A stretch of 64,000 nt of DNA from Rhizophlyctis rosea (Eukaryota > Chytridiomycota > Chytridiomycetes > Rhizophlyctidales > Rhizophlyctidaceae). Made by a program: the position numbers and the translations under genes. The notes beneath the pieces are model-generated. The model ran no database searches. It saw only the letters and a list, made by a program, of their open reading frames with translations, and was not told the origin of the DNA. Shown one piece after another: positions 54,074-64,000 of this stretch. Positions within the stretch are counted from its first letter, which is position 1. Each line of letters starts with the position of its first letter. The stretch spans positions 1 to 64,000 of the forward strand of contig JADGJC010000232.1 in the NCBI GenBank assembly GCA_027596075.1, read 5' to 3'.

Positions 54074-57000
54074 ATGTTCCGATGGACGCGTCGGTTCAAT
54101 CTGTGGATTGGGCAAAACGGTGGTTGGTCTGACAGTAGCCAAGGGGCTGCCAAGACCACGGCAGCTGCTTACACCTCTGGCGAAAGCTTCTCCCACAAAG
54201 CGTCGATACCAACTCATGACGATGTTCTTCAAGGAATAACTTCTACACCCCACACGCCGACGAGCCTTCAAACTGCAAAATTGGGACTAGGTACCCCGGC
54301 TATGCCGACAATTGATACCAGTGCGCTCGCTTTACCATCCTATCCTTTAAACACGGATACCTCTCCACAATTATTGCATACTTCCCACAACTCTAAAGAC
54401 TTTGATGTAATGATCAGCTACTGGTACATTGAACGACACTATAATATCCCATCTACCCATAACACTAACAACCCATTTGTTCCAGCTGGGCAAACAAAGA
54501 AGAGGTCATTCGAGTCAAGAACGCGCTGCAGCAAATGACAAGTTATTGCATATGGATCAACGAGCAGCGAATGCCTGAAGTTGGGAACATCTACCAAGGC
54601 ATGTTTGATGGACTCAGCAGAAGCAAAGTTGTTTGCGCCTTTTTGTCCGCTCATTATGAGGTATGTCCAATTCCAAACCATACCAACTGCAAGAATCTCG
54701 CTGATACGCTCGTCATAGAACTCTACGAATTGCTTTCGCGAGCTGTGCTATGCAGCGGATCGCAAACAACCCATCGTTCCTGTCCGGATGGATTATGGTC
54801 CTTTCACTTGGTCACACGTAATCACTGCTGGAAGCTTGTACATCGATATGTCGGACGCGACATTGAACTGGAACCAGACCATGGAACAGCTCATCGCAAA
54901 TATAGAGTCGGCCTTGTCCAAGTGGTCCTCTACCCGTGTCCAAACATCCGCTTCCTCAAATCCCACCACATTACCTCACCCACCTGCCCCATCCATTCCT
55001 TCACTCAAAGCGCTGCTCGCCCCCGCTGACCTGGAGACGATGGAGAACGACATTGATGAAGTGTATCGCAAGCGCCTTCCGGGAACACGGGAATGGCTTT
55101 TGGATGATGTAGAGCGTTGGGTGCACGACGCCAGTTCCCGCTCTGTGTTTTGGTTAGTTGCATCTGCAGGAGCGGGGAAGTCTGTGGTGGCAACGTGCGT
55201 GATAGAAAAGCTACGGTCTCTGTCAATCCTCGGTGGTTTTTTCGTATGCAAGTTTAGTCGTGCGGATCGGAACAGTCCTGCACAATTGATTCGAACTGTA
55301 GCATTTCAACTTGCGGTTGAATACCCTGTTGTAGCGGAATGCATTCAGGACCTTGAAGCTCGGAAGCCCGGTTTCGTAGCTACAGCCAACGTATACCGTG
55401 CCTTTCAGGGCTTGTTGATGGAACCCCTCGCCAAACTGCAATCCACGACACCCAAGAGCTTTGTCATTGTGATAGATGCTCTCGACGAATGTGGAAAGGC
55501 TACCTCACCGGAACGGAAGGAATTGCTTCAGGCGCTGGGGAACGTGGCTCTTCCACCGAATGTAAAGTTGTTCATCACCAGCCGCCCTGAGCCAGATATC
55601 CGTGAGGAGTTGGAATCGGTTGATCCATACGAGATAGTATTAGACGAGGAGCGGAACCGGGCGGATCTTCTACTATATGCTAAAAACCGGGTGAAGCGGA
55701 AGTTCCCAAGAGCAAGTGATGAAGACAACGCAAAACGCGCCGAAGATCTTGTGGAGCAATCACGCGGGCTCTTCATCTGGCTGTATCTGGCATTTGAGGA
55801 ATTGCGAAAGACATCGGATGTCATGGGAACGTTGGCGTTGCTTAGTGATGGGAAAGGAGGTCCGGCGGATCAAGGGAAGGATGAATTGTATTCTCGGACG
55901 CTCGCAACTGCTTTCAATGGGATAGACGATGAAGAAGGGTGGTGTGGGAAATTCAGGGACATCGTTGGGGCTATCATTGCACTTCAAGCCAGTCTAGGGA
56001 GGGAAGCACTCAGCGGTCTCCTCGGGATTCCAGAAGTTTGCATTGACGACACGTTGGCTCGCATTGCTTCCTTACTTTACATTGCGGACGACCAGATCCG
56101 TCTTATCCACAAGTCCTTGGCCGACTTCCTTCTCCATCCAGATCGATGTACAGATAAACGTTTCCAGATAGATTTGAAAGCATGTGAGAGCCGGGTCGCG
56201 AACGGTTGCTTGCGTTCTTTGAATTACGGTCTACGCAATATGTGTCAGTTGGACCCCAGTTTGCTCAATTCGGAAGTCTCGGACCTTGAGGATCGAATGC
56301 TGCAGAATATTCCTCGGCATGTCTTGTATGCTACTATACACTGGATTGACCATTTTTGCACTGCTACGTTGACACCAGAGCTCCTGTCGCAATTTGATCG
56401 ATTTCTGAAGGAGCATGTGTTGAATTGGTTGGAGGTGGTCAGTGTCTTGGGTGCAGTACCGGCGACAACCATAGACTTGCTCAAGTTGGACGATTGGGTG
56501 CTGTCGGATGTGAGGAGTGTACTGGTAAGCCATACCTATTGACTCACTTCCAGCATTCCAGCCTGCTAAAGTCAAATCACAGATCAACACCACGTCATTG
56601 GAGCTCGTTCACGATCTTTCCCGCTTTATCCAAGACTTCGCAGTCCCAATCACTCAGAGCGCACCGCACATTCGCATTTCAGCTGCACCATTCTGCCCTA
56701 CTGAAACCGCCTTATTTCGCATGTATCGACATCACCTAAACGTGGAGGTCAAAGGGCGGGCAGATTTGTATTGGTCCGCATGCGTCCGCACCTTCGAGGG
56801 ACATGAGGATGTGGTCACATGCCTCGCTGTAACCTCGGATGGAAAGGCATTAGCGACTGGATCGCGGGATGGAAGGGCCAAAATTTGGAACCTCCAGGGT
56901 GGAGATCTTGTCCAGGGTTGGGAGAATACCCAGGAGGTTGTATCCATTGCGATCACTGAAGATGGGGCTTGGTCAGTGATTGCTGTCAAGCGCAGCAATG

Positions 57001-58649
57001 ACGTCAAAGGCATTGCGGAGATATTAGATAACCGCCGGGGCAAAGTTGTGTACGTTCTGCGAGATGCTGAAGAGTACTTCGAAAGGGTGGCAATCACATC
57101 AGACGGGCAGGCAGTGATAACGTGCGGTGGAATTTTTGCGAAGGTCTGGGATGCCAGCACTGGCAGCCTCCTGCGCACCTTCGAAAGCCATGTTCTCCGA
57201 AAACCATGGGTGTGCACGTCGGGTCAAGTAACAACGTGGTCTGTGCAGGATATTGATTGGTTGGGGCATGTATGGGATCCGCGAGAGGGGAAAGTCCTGC
57301 ACACTCTTGAAGGCGGGGATGAGTTTAACACTTTCGGGGCACTAACACCAGATTCACGGTACTTGGTGACCATGGCTCACCATTACGCAACATTATGGGA
57401 CACTCAAGTGGGAACGCGCCTGCATCAGCTTGAAGGGCACAGCGATTATGTACGATGTTGTGCAATAAGTGCGGATGGGCGCACAATCGTGACGGGAGCG
57501 GAGAACGGTGTTTTGCTTGTGTGGGATGCGGAGAATGGAAAATCACGGCAAACACTCCGGGGTCACGTAGGCCCAGTACTATCGGCGGTGATGTTCGCGG
57601 AGGGACGTAAGGTCATCACGAGCTCACATGACGGGACCGCGAAAGTTTGGGACTTGCAAATGACCAAGCGTACGCAAGTTTTTGAAGGGCACTCGGCAAC
57701 TGTCCTTTGCTTGGCGGCAACACCAGATGGATGCACCATAGCGACGGGATCATTGGATGGGACTGTACGAATGGGACGGTCGGAATGGCACACTTCGACA
57801 AAATCTTACCTCGAAAAGCATTGCCGATTCAAAAAACTCCTTCTTCAACGAGCGCAGTGAAACTACTGTGGCCCTGACAGCTGATGGCTGGGTGGTGGGA
57901 AGTATTGCGGCGCAAGGCTCAACGACTCTGAGATTGTGGGACACTCGAACGGGAGAGGCATTGGCTGTATGCAACATTGGGGAACACGTCAAACTTCAAA
58001 GCTTGAAATTTGCGATCATGCCCGATGGTCGAAGGGTAGTCATCACCGGGCAAAGTTCCGTCCAGATTTTGGATACCACCACTGGCACCATCCTTTATAG
58101 TCTGCAGCACAGTTTGCACCACTTGTCGACCAGCTTACAATTACTCCACCAATCAGTGAACTCAGCTTTTTCGAGCAGATGGTTTTGACACTTCATTGGG
58201 GCCGAATGATGTGCGACGTTGCAATATTGCTGGATGGACGCACTGTCATCGGCTTAGACGAATATATTGTGATCATATGGGATGCAGAGGAACGCAAAAT
58301 ATTGCAGATTTTGGTTAATGGTGGTTCTCGCGAGAAGCTGGGGATGATTGTTTTAGCCGATGGCATGGAAATCATTATTCACACGTCCAAAAACACAAAA
58401 ATTTGGAAGGGAACACGAAGGGGGACGTCCATATCTTATCGCGAAGCCAGCTCTGATGAGAAGTCGGACTTTGGGTGGGAGGGCACGCCGGTGGATAGGA
58501 ACGGTTGGATTTACGACATTGTGGGCCGTCGAAGGGGTTGGCTGCCTAGTCATGTCAGAGGGAAGATGGGAATGGGACAAGCGGGCATTTTGGCAATCTT
58601 CAACGAGAACCAACGAGCCACGTTTGTCAAGGGCTGGTTTCGAACGTAG
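54074..58649 (+). CDS. TIR-NACHT-WD40 (NLR/STAND-like) protein, with two frame breaks in WD40 region
   Basis: Exons 54074-54423, 54486-54660, 54719-56524, then 56583 onward. After a ~110-residue Ser/Thr-rich leader comes a TIR domain: DFDVMISYCWANKEEV, IRVKNALQQ, CIWINEQRMPE, SRSKVVCAFLSAHYE, NCFRELCYAADRKQPIVPVR. The Glu of FRELC (about residue 183) aligns with the NADase Glu of SARM1-type TIRs. A NACHT domain follows: Walker A ASAGAGKSV (GKS ~328-330), Walker B VIVIDALDEC (~427-433), and FITSRPEP. A winged-helix/helical region holds IRLIHKSLADFLLHPD. From exon 4 come WD40 repeats (FEGHEDVVTCLAVTSDGKAL, LEGHSDYVRCCAISADGR and others). The WD40 frame shifts near 57770 (one extra base) and 58113 (one missing base), both restoring WD-like sequence. 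Role inferred: self/non-self or pathogen sensing. Confidence 0.85.
57765..58116 (+). other. two compensating frame breaks in the NLR WD40 region
   Basis: The frame ending GSLDGTVR must shift +1 near 57770 (AA) to read EWDGRNGTLRQNL; the next frame must shift -1 near the TTT run at 58113-58115 to read APLVDQLTITPP. Typical short introns do not fit: the only GT..AG span at the first site would remove WD-like sequence. Either a mutated receptor or consensus errors. Confidence 0.65.
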
Positions 58650-59250
58650 TTGGTTGGGGTTAATAGGAATGGGACAGTCTATCTTGTGTTTCTCAGTTCG
58701 GCGGCAGTGGGTGGATGTAGCGACTTAAATGCTCAAATGGTGCCGAAAGCTTTGAAGTGTCGCGTAGTCTGCTGAGGGTGACAGATCAGGAGAATTCGGC
58801 TGGACATGCGCAACTTGATGGTGATGAAACGCGCAGTGTGGTGGTAGGGGTTTCGGCATAACAGATGCAGATGGGAGGGAGGGTCGGCAAGGCGGAAGGT
58901 GCTGGTGGGAGCATATAGTGAGTCATGTAGAGTGGAAGAGCCGCGGTCGGAAAATCTGAACCTATTGGGTAAAGTGCTTTCATTACGTTTCATGTAGTCG
59001 GATTTTGTGCTAGTAAGCGTAAATGTTCGGTAATATATCATAGAATGCCAAATGTCATAAATGCTGTCACCATGTTCGTTGTTGCAACACTGACAGGTTG
59101 GTACTTTTGATATATGGTGCGATGGGCTTTTCTAGCTCGAAGCAAAGTGAACGTCCATAATCCTAATTTGATGCAAAGACATGTGCTTCTACATATCCGT
59201 TTCTGCAGAAACACATCATTTACAGGTATTCCTTTCAGTATGGTTGTTCT
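58650..59250. other. convergent spacer
   Basis: 600 bp between the NLR gene (+) and the F-box-like gene (-). No gene seen. Confidence 0.45.
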
Positions 59251-60813
59251 CTACGAACCCAGAAGCGCGTCCACCTCCCTCTTCCCAATTCTTCTCCGCT
59301 TTCCCCTTTCTGGAGTTCTGTCAGTAGAATCCCTAGATTCTACCACGCCGTCTTCCTGCTTCCATTGTTTCCCTTTCCCTTTCTTATTCTTTACCAAGCC
59401 ACCTCCATCCACAATTTTCTGCCGCTCCTCCGCCCGTTCCCTCAACCACCCCAACAAGCCCGCCAACCGAGCCGGCATTAAACCACTATACTTCCGCCTC
59501 GTTCTATACTCCTCCACCCATAACTCGCATTTCGCCACCGTTGGCCGCCACTCGATTCTCCCATCCCTAATCCACCCTTCCAGCTCCGTAAAGTAATCCC
59601 GCTTCGAAGTATACCCATGGGTAGTCTGCACGCTCCAAGTTCCCTTGATAGGCAATGTCGACCCAACCCCTGCAGCCAGCCGTTCCCCGTGTATCAACAC
59701 ATCCCGCATGAGCTTATCAAAGTCCCGCATAGTCCGGCACCAGGTGGTATTCCGTTCCGAGGTAGGGCAATGTTTCTGAAAGGCAGCAATGGCTGAACAC
59801 CATCCGTCCAAAGGCATTCCGTTGCGTGCAAGATCGTCAAGGATGCGTCTAAGATCTCCGTCCTCTAAACTAGCACCATCTGCAACCCATGGCTCTATCT
59901 TATCTAAGAAGGTGGATTTGCGGATCGCGTGCTGAAGCGCCCAGGATTTGGCAGTGTCGCTTAAGGCGCTTTGGTTGAGGATATGGGGACATAGGAGCAT
60001 GACACCTTGAAACACGCCCCAGTGGTCGCTGGCTTCGATAAGGTGTTGCAAGTGCTGATCAAAAGCAATTTTGTCGGATGGTGGGGCATTAGAGTAGATA
60101 CTTCGCAGAATATCAACCGTGGAACGATAGACAAGGTATTGACGTACTCGAGGAAGGAGGTCTGATAGCTTGATGTGCTGGCGGACTTTTGGATGTTGCA
60201 GCATCAATCTTTCGGTAAGTGTCGGAGGCGCATTTTTGTTGATGGTGGGGAAGTAAGTTGCCATTGGGAACATTTCATCCTCCAGCATCAATTTAACCAT
60301 GTCATCAACAGTAACGTTGTCAGTGCTGGAGGCTTGCTCGAAGATTCGACCGAACCGTGAGACGGACCAGGGAAGCACCTTGCCGAGGATAATGAGTATG
60401 ACATCACGGGAAGGACGGAGCGGGGTTGGAGGATACCATTCGGGGAGTTTTGTTCTGACGGTGTCGGATACTGCTGCCAAGGGACCAAATCGTGGAACGT
60501 CCAGGAGTGTCTCAATATCAATGAGTGGAGGCTTGGGTCCGGCTAATATGGCAGCAAGCACAGCACCGTTGGATTGCAGAGCCCACCGAGGAAATTGGGT
60601 CAGGCGGGAAAGAGCTTTATGACGCGGAGTAATCTGGAACAGGGCGGTAGCAGTTCGAGGGTTGTGAGTGAAATTATGTAGGCGGACCGAGGTGCATTCC
60701 AACGTGCGCATGCACGTCAAGGGTAGGTATTGGAGGATGAGAAGGAGGACATCGTCGTTGATAGTGGTAAGGGTTGGTGGAACATTGCCAAGGGGAGTAA
60801 CATTATTGGCCAT
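59251..60813 (-). CDS. F-box-like protein
   Basis: A single exon of 520 residues. The N-terminal ~50 residues fit an F-box: LTTINDDVLLLILQYLPLT, CMRTLECTSVRLHNF. F-box proteins link substrates to SCF ubiquitin ligases through Skp1. The remaining ~400 residues are helical and lack clear LRR, WD40 or Kelch repeats, so no substrate class can be guessed. The C-terminus is basic (KNKKGKGKQWKQED; ERGKRRRIGKREVD) and could be a nuclear localisation signal. The start at 60811-60813 is the first Met of the frame, 28 bp upstream of which the sequence becomes unlike protein. The frame is intact. Confidence 0.7.
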   Translation of the reverse strand: MANNVTPLGNVPPTLTTINDDVLLLILQYLPLTCMRTLECTSVRLHNFTHNPRTATALFQITPRHKALSRLTQFPRWALQSNGAVLAAILAGPKPPLIDIETLLDVPRFGPLAAVSDTVRTKLPEWYPPTPLRPSRDVILIILGKVLPWSVSRFGRIFEQASSTDNVTVDDMVKLMLEDEMFPMATYFPTINKNAPPTLTERLMLQHPKVRQHIKLSDLLPRVRQYLVYRSTVDILRSIYSNAPPSDKIAFDQHLQHLIEASDHWGVFQGVMLLCPHILNQSALSDTAKSWALQHAIRKSTFLDKIEPWVADGASLEDGDLRRILDDLARNGMPLDGWCSAIAAFQKHCPTSERNTTWCRTMRDFDKLMRDVLIHGERLAAGVGSTLPIKGTWSVQTTHGYTSKRDYFTELEGWIRDGRIEWRPTVAKCELWVEEYRTRRKYSGLMPARLAGLLGWLRERAEERQKIVDGGGLVKNKKGKGKQWKQEDGVVESRDSTDRTPERGKRRRIGKREVDALLGS

Positions 60814-61228
60814 TGTCCAAGCAGGCTGTAGGGATTAAGAACGATAAATAGCTACACCTGCGGCCTCTTCAATCGCGGTCTTACCTTTGGTGTAGCAACT
60901 GTGAAAGATGGTGGAAGGAAGGAGGGAAGGACTGGTGCAGCTCGGATGCTCATGCCAATCAAGATGGCTTCGCCAATCTCCCAGGTGGCGGCTAAGTGAC
61001 AAAGCCACCTGGCACAGCCATGAGTGTGGGCCAGGTGGAAGTTGGATAGAAATGCTCCAAAAGTTGACACCTGCGGGGAAACAACAAAATCGTTACACTG
61101 CAACTTGGTGATCTATTTTTCACAAAATCTACAAGAAACGTATATGTTCTACATATAGTCCTACATAACATTCGCACAGAACATATACGACGCGATCAAC
61201 ACGTCGTCCTTTAGCGCACCACTCCTAT
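60814..61228. other. spacer with inverted repeats
   Basis: 415 bp between two minus-strand genes. It holds a hairpin TGGC-TTC-GCCA (60965-60975) and a 9-bp-stem inverted repeat CCAGGTGGC/GCCACCTGG (60981-60989 with 61004-61012), plus a further CCAGGTGG at about 61031. Confidence 0.5.
60965..61012. repeat. pair of inverted repeats, mini-hairpin type
   Basis: The left hairpin has the TTC loop seen at 4310-4322 and 17041-17053. The right one is a perfect 9-bp stem with a 14-nt loop. They belong to the dispersed hairpin class or are local palindromes; no sequence longer than the stem core is shared with the other sites. Confidence 0.45.
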
Positions 61229-62721
61229 TTAGATGAAGCGAGTAACACCATCAGGGTACTGGTCAAAAATCTTGATAGGGTACTGGTCCGCAACAGCCTG
61301 GTACCCAGCAACGCTAGGGTGCAAGAAATCACCCGAGTTGTACTCATCCGCCAAGATAGATCCATTGGTCTTGCTCCTCAAGATCTTATCAAAGTCAATA
61401 ACAGCATCGAACCGGCCAGAGTTCCTGATCCAGTCGTTGACCCTTTGGCGGGTCTTCTCCCTCTCAGGATCAGAGTAAGGTTGGATGGACGCGTTGGCAG
61501 GGGGAGCGCAGAAGGGGGTGATGGTGGTACCGAAGATGGGGAGTCCGACGGCGTGGACCTTGGTGATGATCTGTTTCAAGGCCCGGATGACTTGGTCTCC
61601 GGCACGTTGTTGGGAAGCGGCGTCGATAGCAGCAGTACCGATGTCGTTGACACCCTCGAAGATCTGGACGTACTTGACACCAGAGTGGGAGAGGACGTCG
61701 CGTTCAAGACGGGAGAGGGTGTTGGGGCCGAGACCGTCGGCGAGGATACGGTTACCACCGGCGGCTTGGTTGGCGATAGCGATGTCGGTACGCTTCTCCT
61801 TGTTAAGGAGACGGCCGAGGAGGAGGTCGGGCCAGCGGTTGTTAGCGTTGGTGGTGGAACCGCGACCGTCAGTAATGGAGTCTCCGATGATAGAGAGGGA
61901 GACTTGAGATTCGGGGAGCCAGGCCTCAACGGCAGTGAGGTAATACCTATTGTATAAACATAATGAGATCGACATCCCAAAAGGCCATGAACAGATACAA
62001 ACGGAAACGAGCATATATGTTCATGTACATACCAATGAGCAGTGTTAGCAGCCTCCGCACCACCAATAGTCTGAGCCGCAACCTGGTTTCCAAACGCCAT
62101 CCAGCTGGTAGTCCTAGACCCAGGGTGACCAGTCATGTACCCGCCGGTCTGCCCATTCTTCAAGTAAATAGTGACGGCAACAACAGTCTGGCCCTTGACA
62201 ATCTTGAAGTCAATCGGGTCAGAAACAGCCAGAGCACCCTTCACAACGTTGATGCTGGCGGAGCCCTCATCAAAGGTAACGCGCTGGACAGTCTCGGGCT
62301 TGATCTCGTTTCCTCCCGCAGTGTTGTTAGGGGGGAAGGCGATGGTGACTTCGTCAATGGTGACATCAGTCAAACCGAAAGCGTTGGAGAAACGGAGACG
62401 GAGTTGGGTTGCGGGGAGGGAGAGTTGGATGGTTTGGCGGAGGGTGGAGTTTTGGAAGACGACATTTGTTTGGTTCTGCAGAGAGTTGACATATCAGAAA
62501 CTTTTGTATTTCAAGCGTCGAAACCAAGATGTGCAGGCTTTCAGATTTGCATTATGCCAGATGACACTTACGAAGGGAGCGCCAGGCATGTTTTGTGGTT
62601 CAACCAATTGGGGCATGTTAGCCCAAATGTTCACCCAATGACCCCTCAACTTGGTGGTCGCCGCCTGGGCGACCGCGAACAGGACGCAGAGAGCGAAAAC
62701 CAATGCACTGAATCTGGCCAT
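61229..62721 (-). CDS. secreted GDSL/SGNH-family hydrolase
   Basis: Three exons or so on the minus strand. Signal peptide: ARFSALVFALCVLFAVAQAA. An N-terminal beta-rich domain follows (GHWVNIWANMPQLVEPQNMP; LRLRFSNAFGLTDVTIDEV; TGHPGSRTTSWMAFGNQVA). Then comes the SGNH catalytic domain: block I SLSIIGDSITDGRGS (nucleophile Ser), GGNRILADGLG (block II Gly), VKYVQIFEGVNDIG (block III Asn), and ADEYNSGDFLHPSVAGYQ (block V Asp and His). It is likely an extracellular esterase acting on plant polysaccharide or lipid esters; the substrate is not deducible. The sequence is intact. A TATA box lies ~70 bp upstream. Confidence 0.9.
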
Positions 62722-63937
62722 CTTTTACCTTTCTCTAGTATCACGAAGGAAAGTATCAACCACGCAGCACCGTCTCCTCCTCATCCTCTCTTTATACCAC
62801 CCAACCCTCACCTCCCTCCAGCATGTGCCCCATCAACCCAAACGAAGTCCACCCTACCATTTTCATCCGAAGCGGCTTGCCCTTCCGTAAACACGAACGC
62901 GTTCAACCCGCGGAGGTGGTGGGACACTCGTGCCATAAGTAATACGGAAAGTATGAGTCGAGTTCGTACGACGCTAATATTCCGTGTACGACGCCGAGAT
63001 GGGCCGCCTCCTTGCCGAGTAACACTGTTTTGAGTAAGACTTGTCGCGTCGCTTGCTGTTCATCTCGGCCGACTGCCCGAGTGTTTTTCCGAGCAGTTTT
63101 CGCTCTGAAGACTGTTATACATTTCATCCTGTCAAACTATTTAGGACCCGCTATGCACACGGGATGAATGTGCTCATGGTAGCCACCGAGGCATAACGTT
63201 CAATTTTGGTGTCTCGTGGGGCATCTCCCCTGAGAATTCATTAGACTTGTTAGGTTAGATGAACCCTTGATGGGTGTCATTTCTGGAGCAGAGTGAGCAG
63301 CACCGAGGGCACCGACGCGTCACGTTTTCCCCTTTGCGCAGCATCCTGTTTTTCGCGCCTTTGCTTCTGCCCCAAAAAATGTAGATGGACGTGTGTCAAG
63401 ACGGTTCAAATGGGGGAATCATGTGCGGGATGTATGTCGTAAATTTATGTTTGCGAAATACCAAAAGTTGCTGAAGTGCTGGTGCTATGAATGCGTTTGA
63501 AACTTTACAGGTCTTGCGCCCTTCTTGGCGACCCATTATATTCGTCATGAACACTCAAATACTTCAAATCTAAGAAACAATATAGCAGCACATGCATCTT
63601 ACGACAGTGGCCGGAAGCAATGCTTTGGCCATCGCCAATGCTTGACCTTTTGAGCATTGAGGAGTCATTATCGAAGGAGGAGTCTTGAAGCCGAAAAGCT
63701 TGGTGAGATTGGCATGCAGATGAACTTTGGTGGCACGGCAGCCACATGAACCCTGACATCCTGTCAATCTTCATTTGTTTCTTCCCCACCATCTTGGTGT
63801 TGTGCTAGCTCTGAATACTGATCACCCTCCCCATTGTAATATATGTTGTGCCAAGACATCAGCTTAGAATCAGCATCAGTCCCAACTCCGAAACCGACTC
63901 CTTCCTTCAGACGCTCACCACATCACATCTTGAGAAT
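62722..63937. other. 1.2-kb spacer before right-edge gene
   Basis: No supported gene. A 95-codon minus-strand frame at 63505-63792 has no recognisable motif. Confidence 0.45.
62790..62796 (-). promoter_or_regulatory. TATA box of GDSL hydrolase gene
   Basis: The minus strand reads TATAAAG about 70 bp upstream of the start codon at 62721, a good core-promoter position. Confidence 0.5.
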
Positions 63938-64000
63938 GTACCGTTATCGCCCCACTGACCGCGTCCTACTCGAACCCGAACCCCGCATCCCCTTCGTCAT
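63938..64000 (+). CDS. start of a gene cut by the window edge
   Basis: An ATG at 63938 opens a frame that runs to the edge (MYRYRPTDRVLLEPEPRIPF). The composition is protein-like, but too little is present to name it. Confidence 0.35.

Noticed and set aside
57761..57815. Possible 54-nt intron explaining the first NLR frame break
   Set aside because: GTACGA..AAAAG has GT..AG ends, but it would delete WD-type sequence (EWDGRNGTLRQNL); a one-base error fits better.
1..64000. CRISPR arrays, rRNA genes, classical transposase or reverse transcriptase genes
   Set aside because: No spaced direct repeats, rRNA signatures or transposase/RT motifs were seen on either strand.

Overview
The window is nuclear DNA from a fungus. 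It is intron-rich (many short GT..AG introns, mostly 50-430 nt) and carries fungal housekeeping genes beside a full-length alpha-1,3-glucan synthase. A near-perfect CFAP20 gene (cilia/flagella protein) points to a flagellated, zoosporic fungus, most likely a chytrid. A Crinkler-like NTPase/nuclease gene fits that placement. Species and order cannot be fixed from sequence alone.

Layout. 1-9.1 kb: an unknown proline-rich protein (-), CK2 alpha (-), CFAP20 (+) and an ENT-type nucleoside transporter (-). 9-20 kb: a mitochondrial PPR protein (+), a Crinkler-like P-loop NTPase with a nuclease-like C-terminus (+), a DUF899 protein (+), and an orphan acidic protein whose last exon contains an in-frame TGA (+). 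20-28.4 kb: one alpha-1,3-glucan synthase gene (-), amylase, GT5 synthase and membrane-exporter parts. 30.5-33.4 kb: a secreted copper-radical oxidase with five trefoil modules (+). About 34.0 kb: tRNA-Arg(UCU). 34.5-44.1 kb: a CCDC6-like coiled-coil protein (-), glutaminyl-tRNA synthetase (-), and a Vps39/TGFBRAP1-type tethering subunit (+). 44.3-48.5 kb: shugoshin (-) head-to-head with a four-module dsRNA-binding protein (+). 49.3-53.6 kb: a tRNA-like element, LSm6 (+), an AIM24-family protein (-), and a tubby/DUF6593-like protein (-). 54-58.7 kb: a TIR-NACHT-WD40 NLR-like immune receptor (+). 59-62.7 kb: an F-box-like protein (-) and a secreted GDSL/SGNH hydrolase (-). A partial gene runs off the right edge.

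Most striking: (i) the TIR-NACHT-WD40 protein, which keeps the glutamate expected of NAD-cleaving TIR domains; (ii) the Crinkler-like gene; (iii) a dispersed family of short GC-rich hairpins, two copies of which share about 50 nt inside introns of neighbouring genes (CK2 alpha and CFAP20); (iv) trefoil-domain pairs duplicated as exon units in the oxidase; (v) a 14-nt microexon inside the shugoshin C-terminal box. Five one-base frame breaks (glucan synthase, oxidase, NLR) lie at or beside short runs of one base, so consensus errors must be excluded before any of these genes is called a pseudogene. Two in-frame stops (TGA at 19566, TAG at 33041) are single-transition changes and need separate checking.

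Exon boundaries were inferred by eye from reading frame, splice consensus and family conservation. Family assignments rest on recognised motifs, not on a search.
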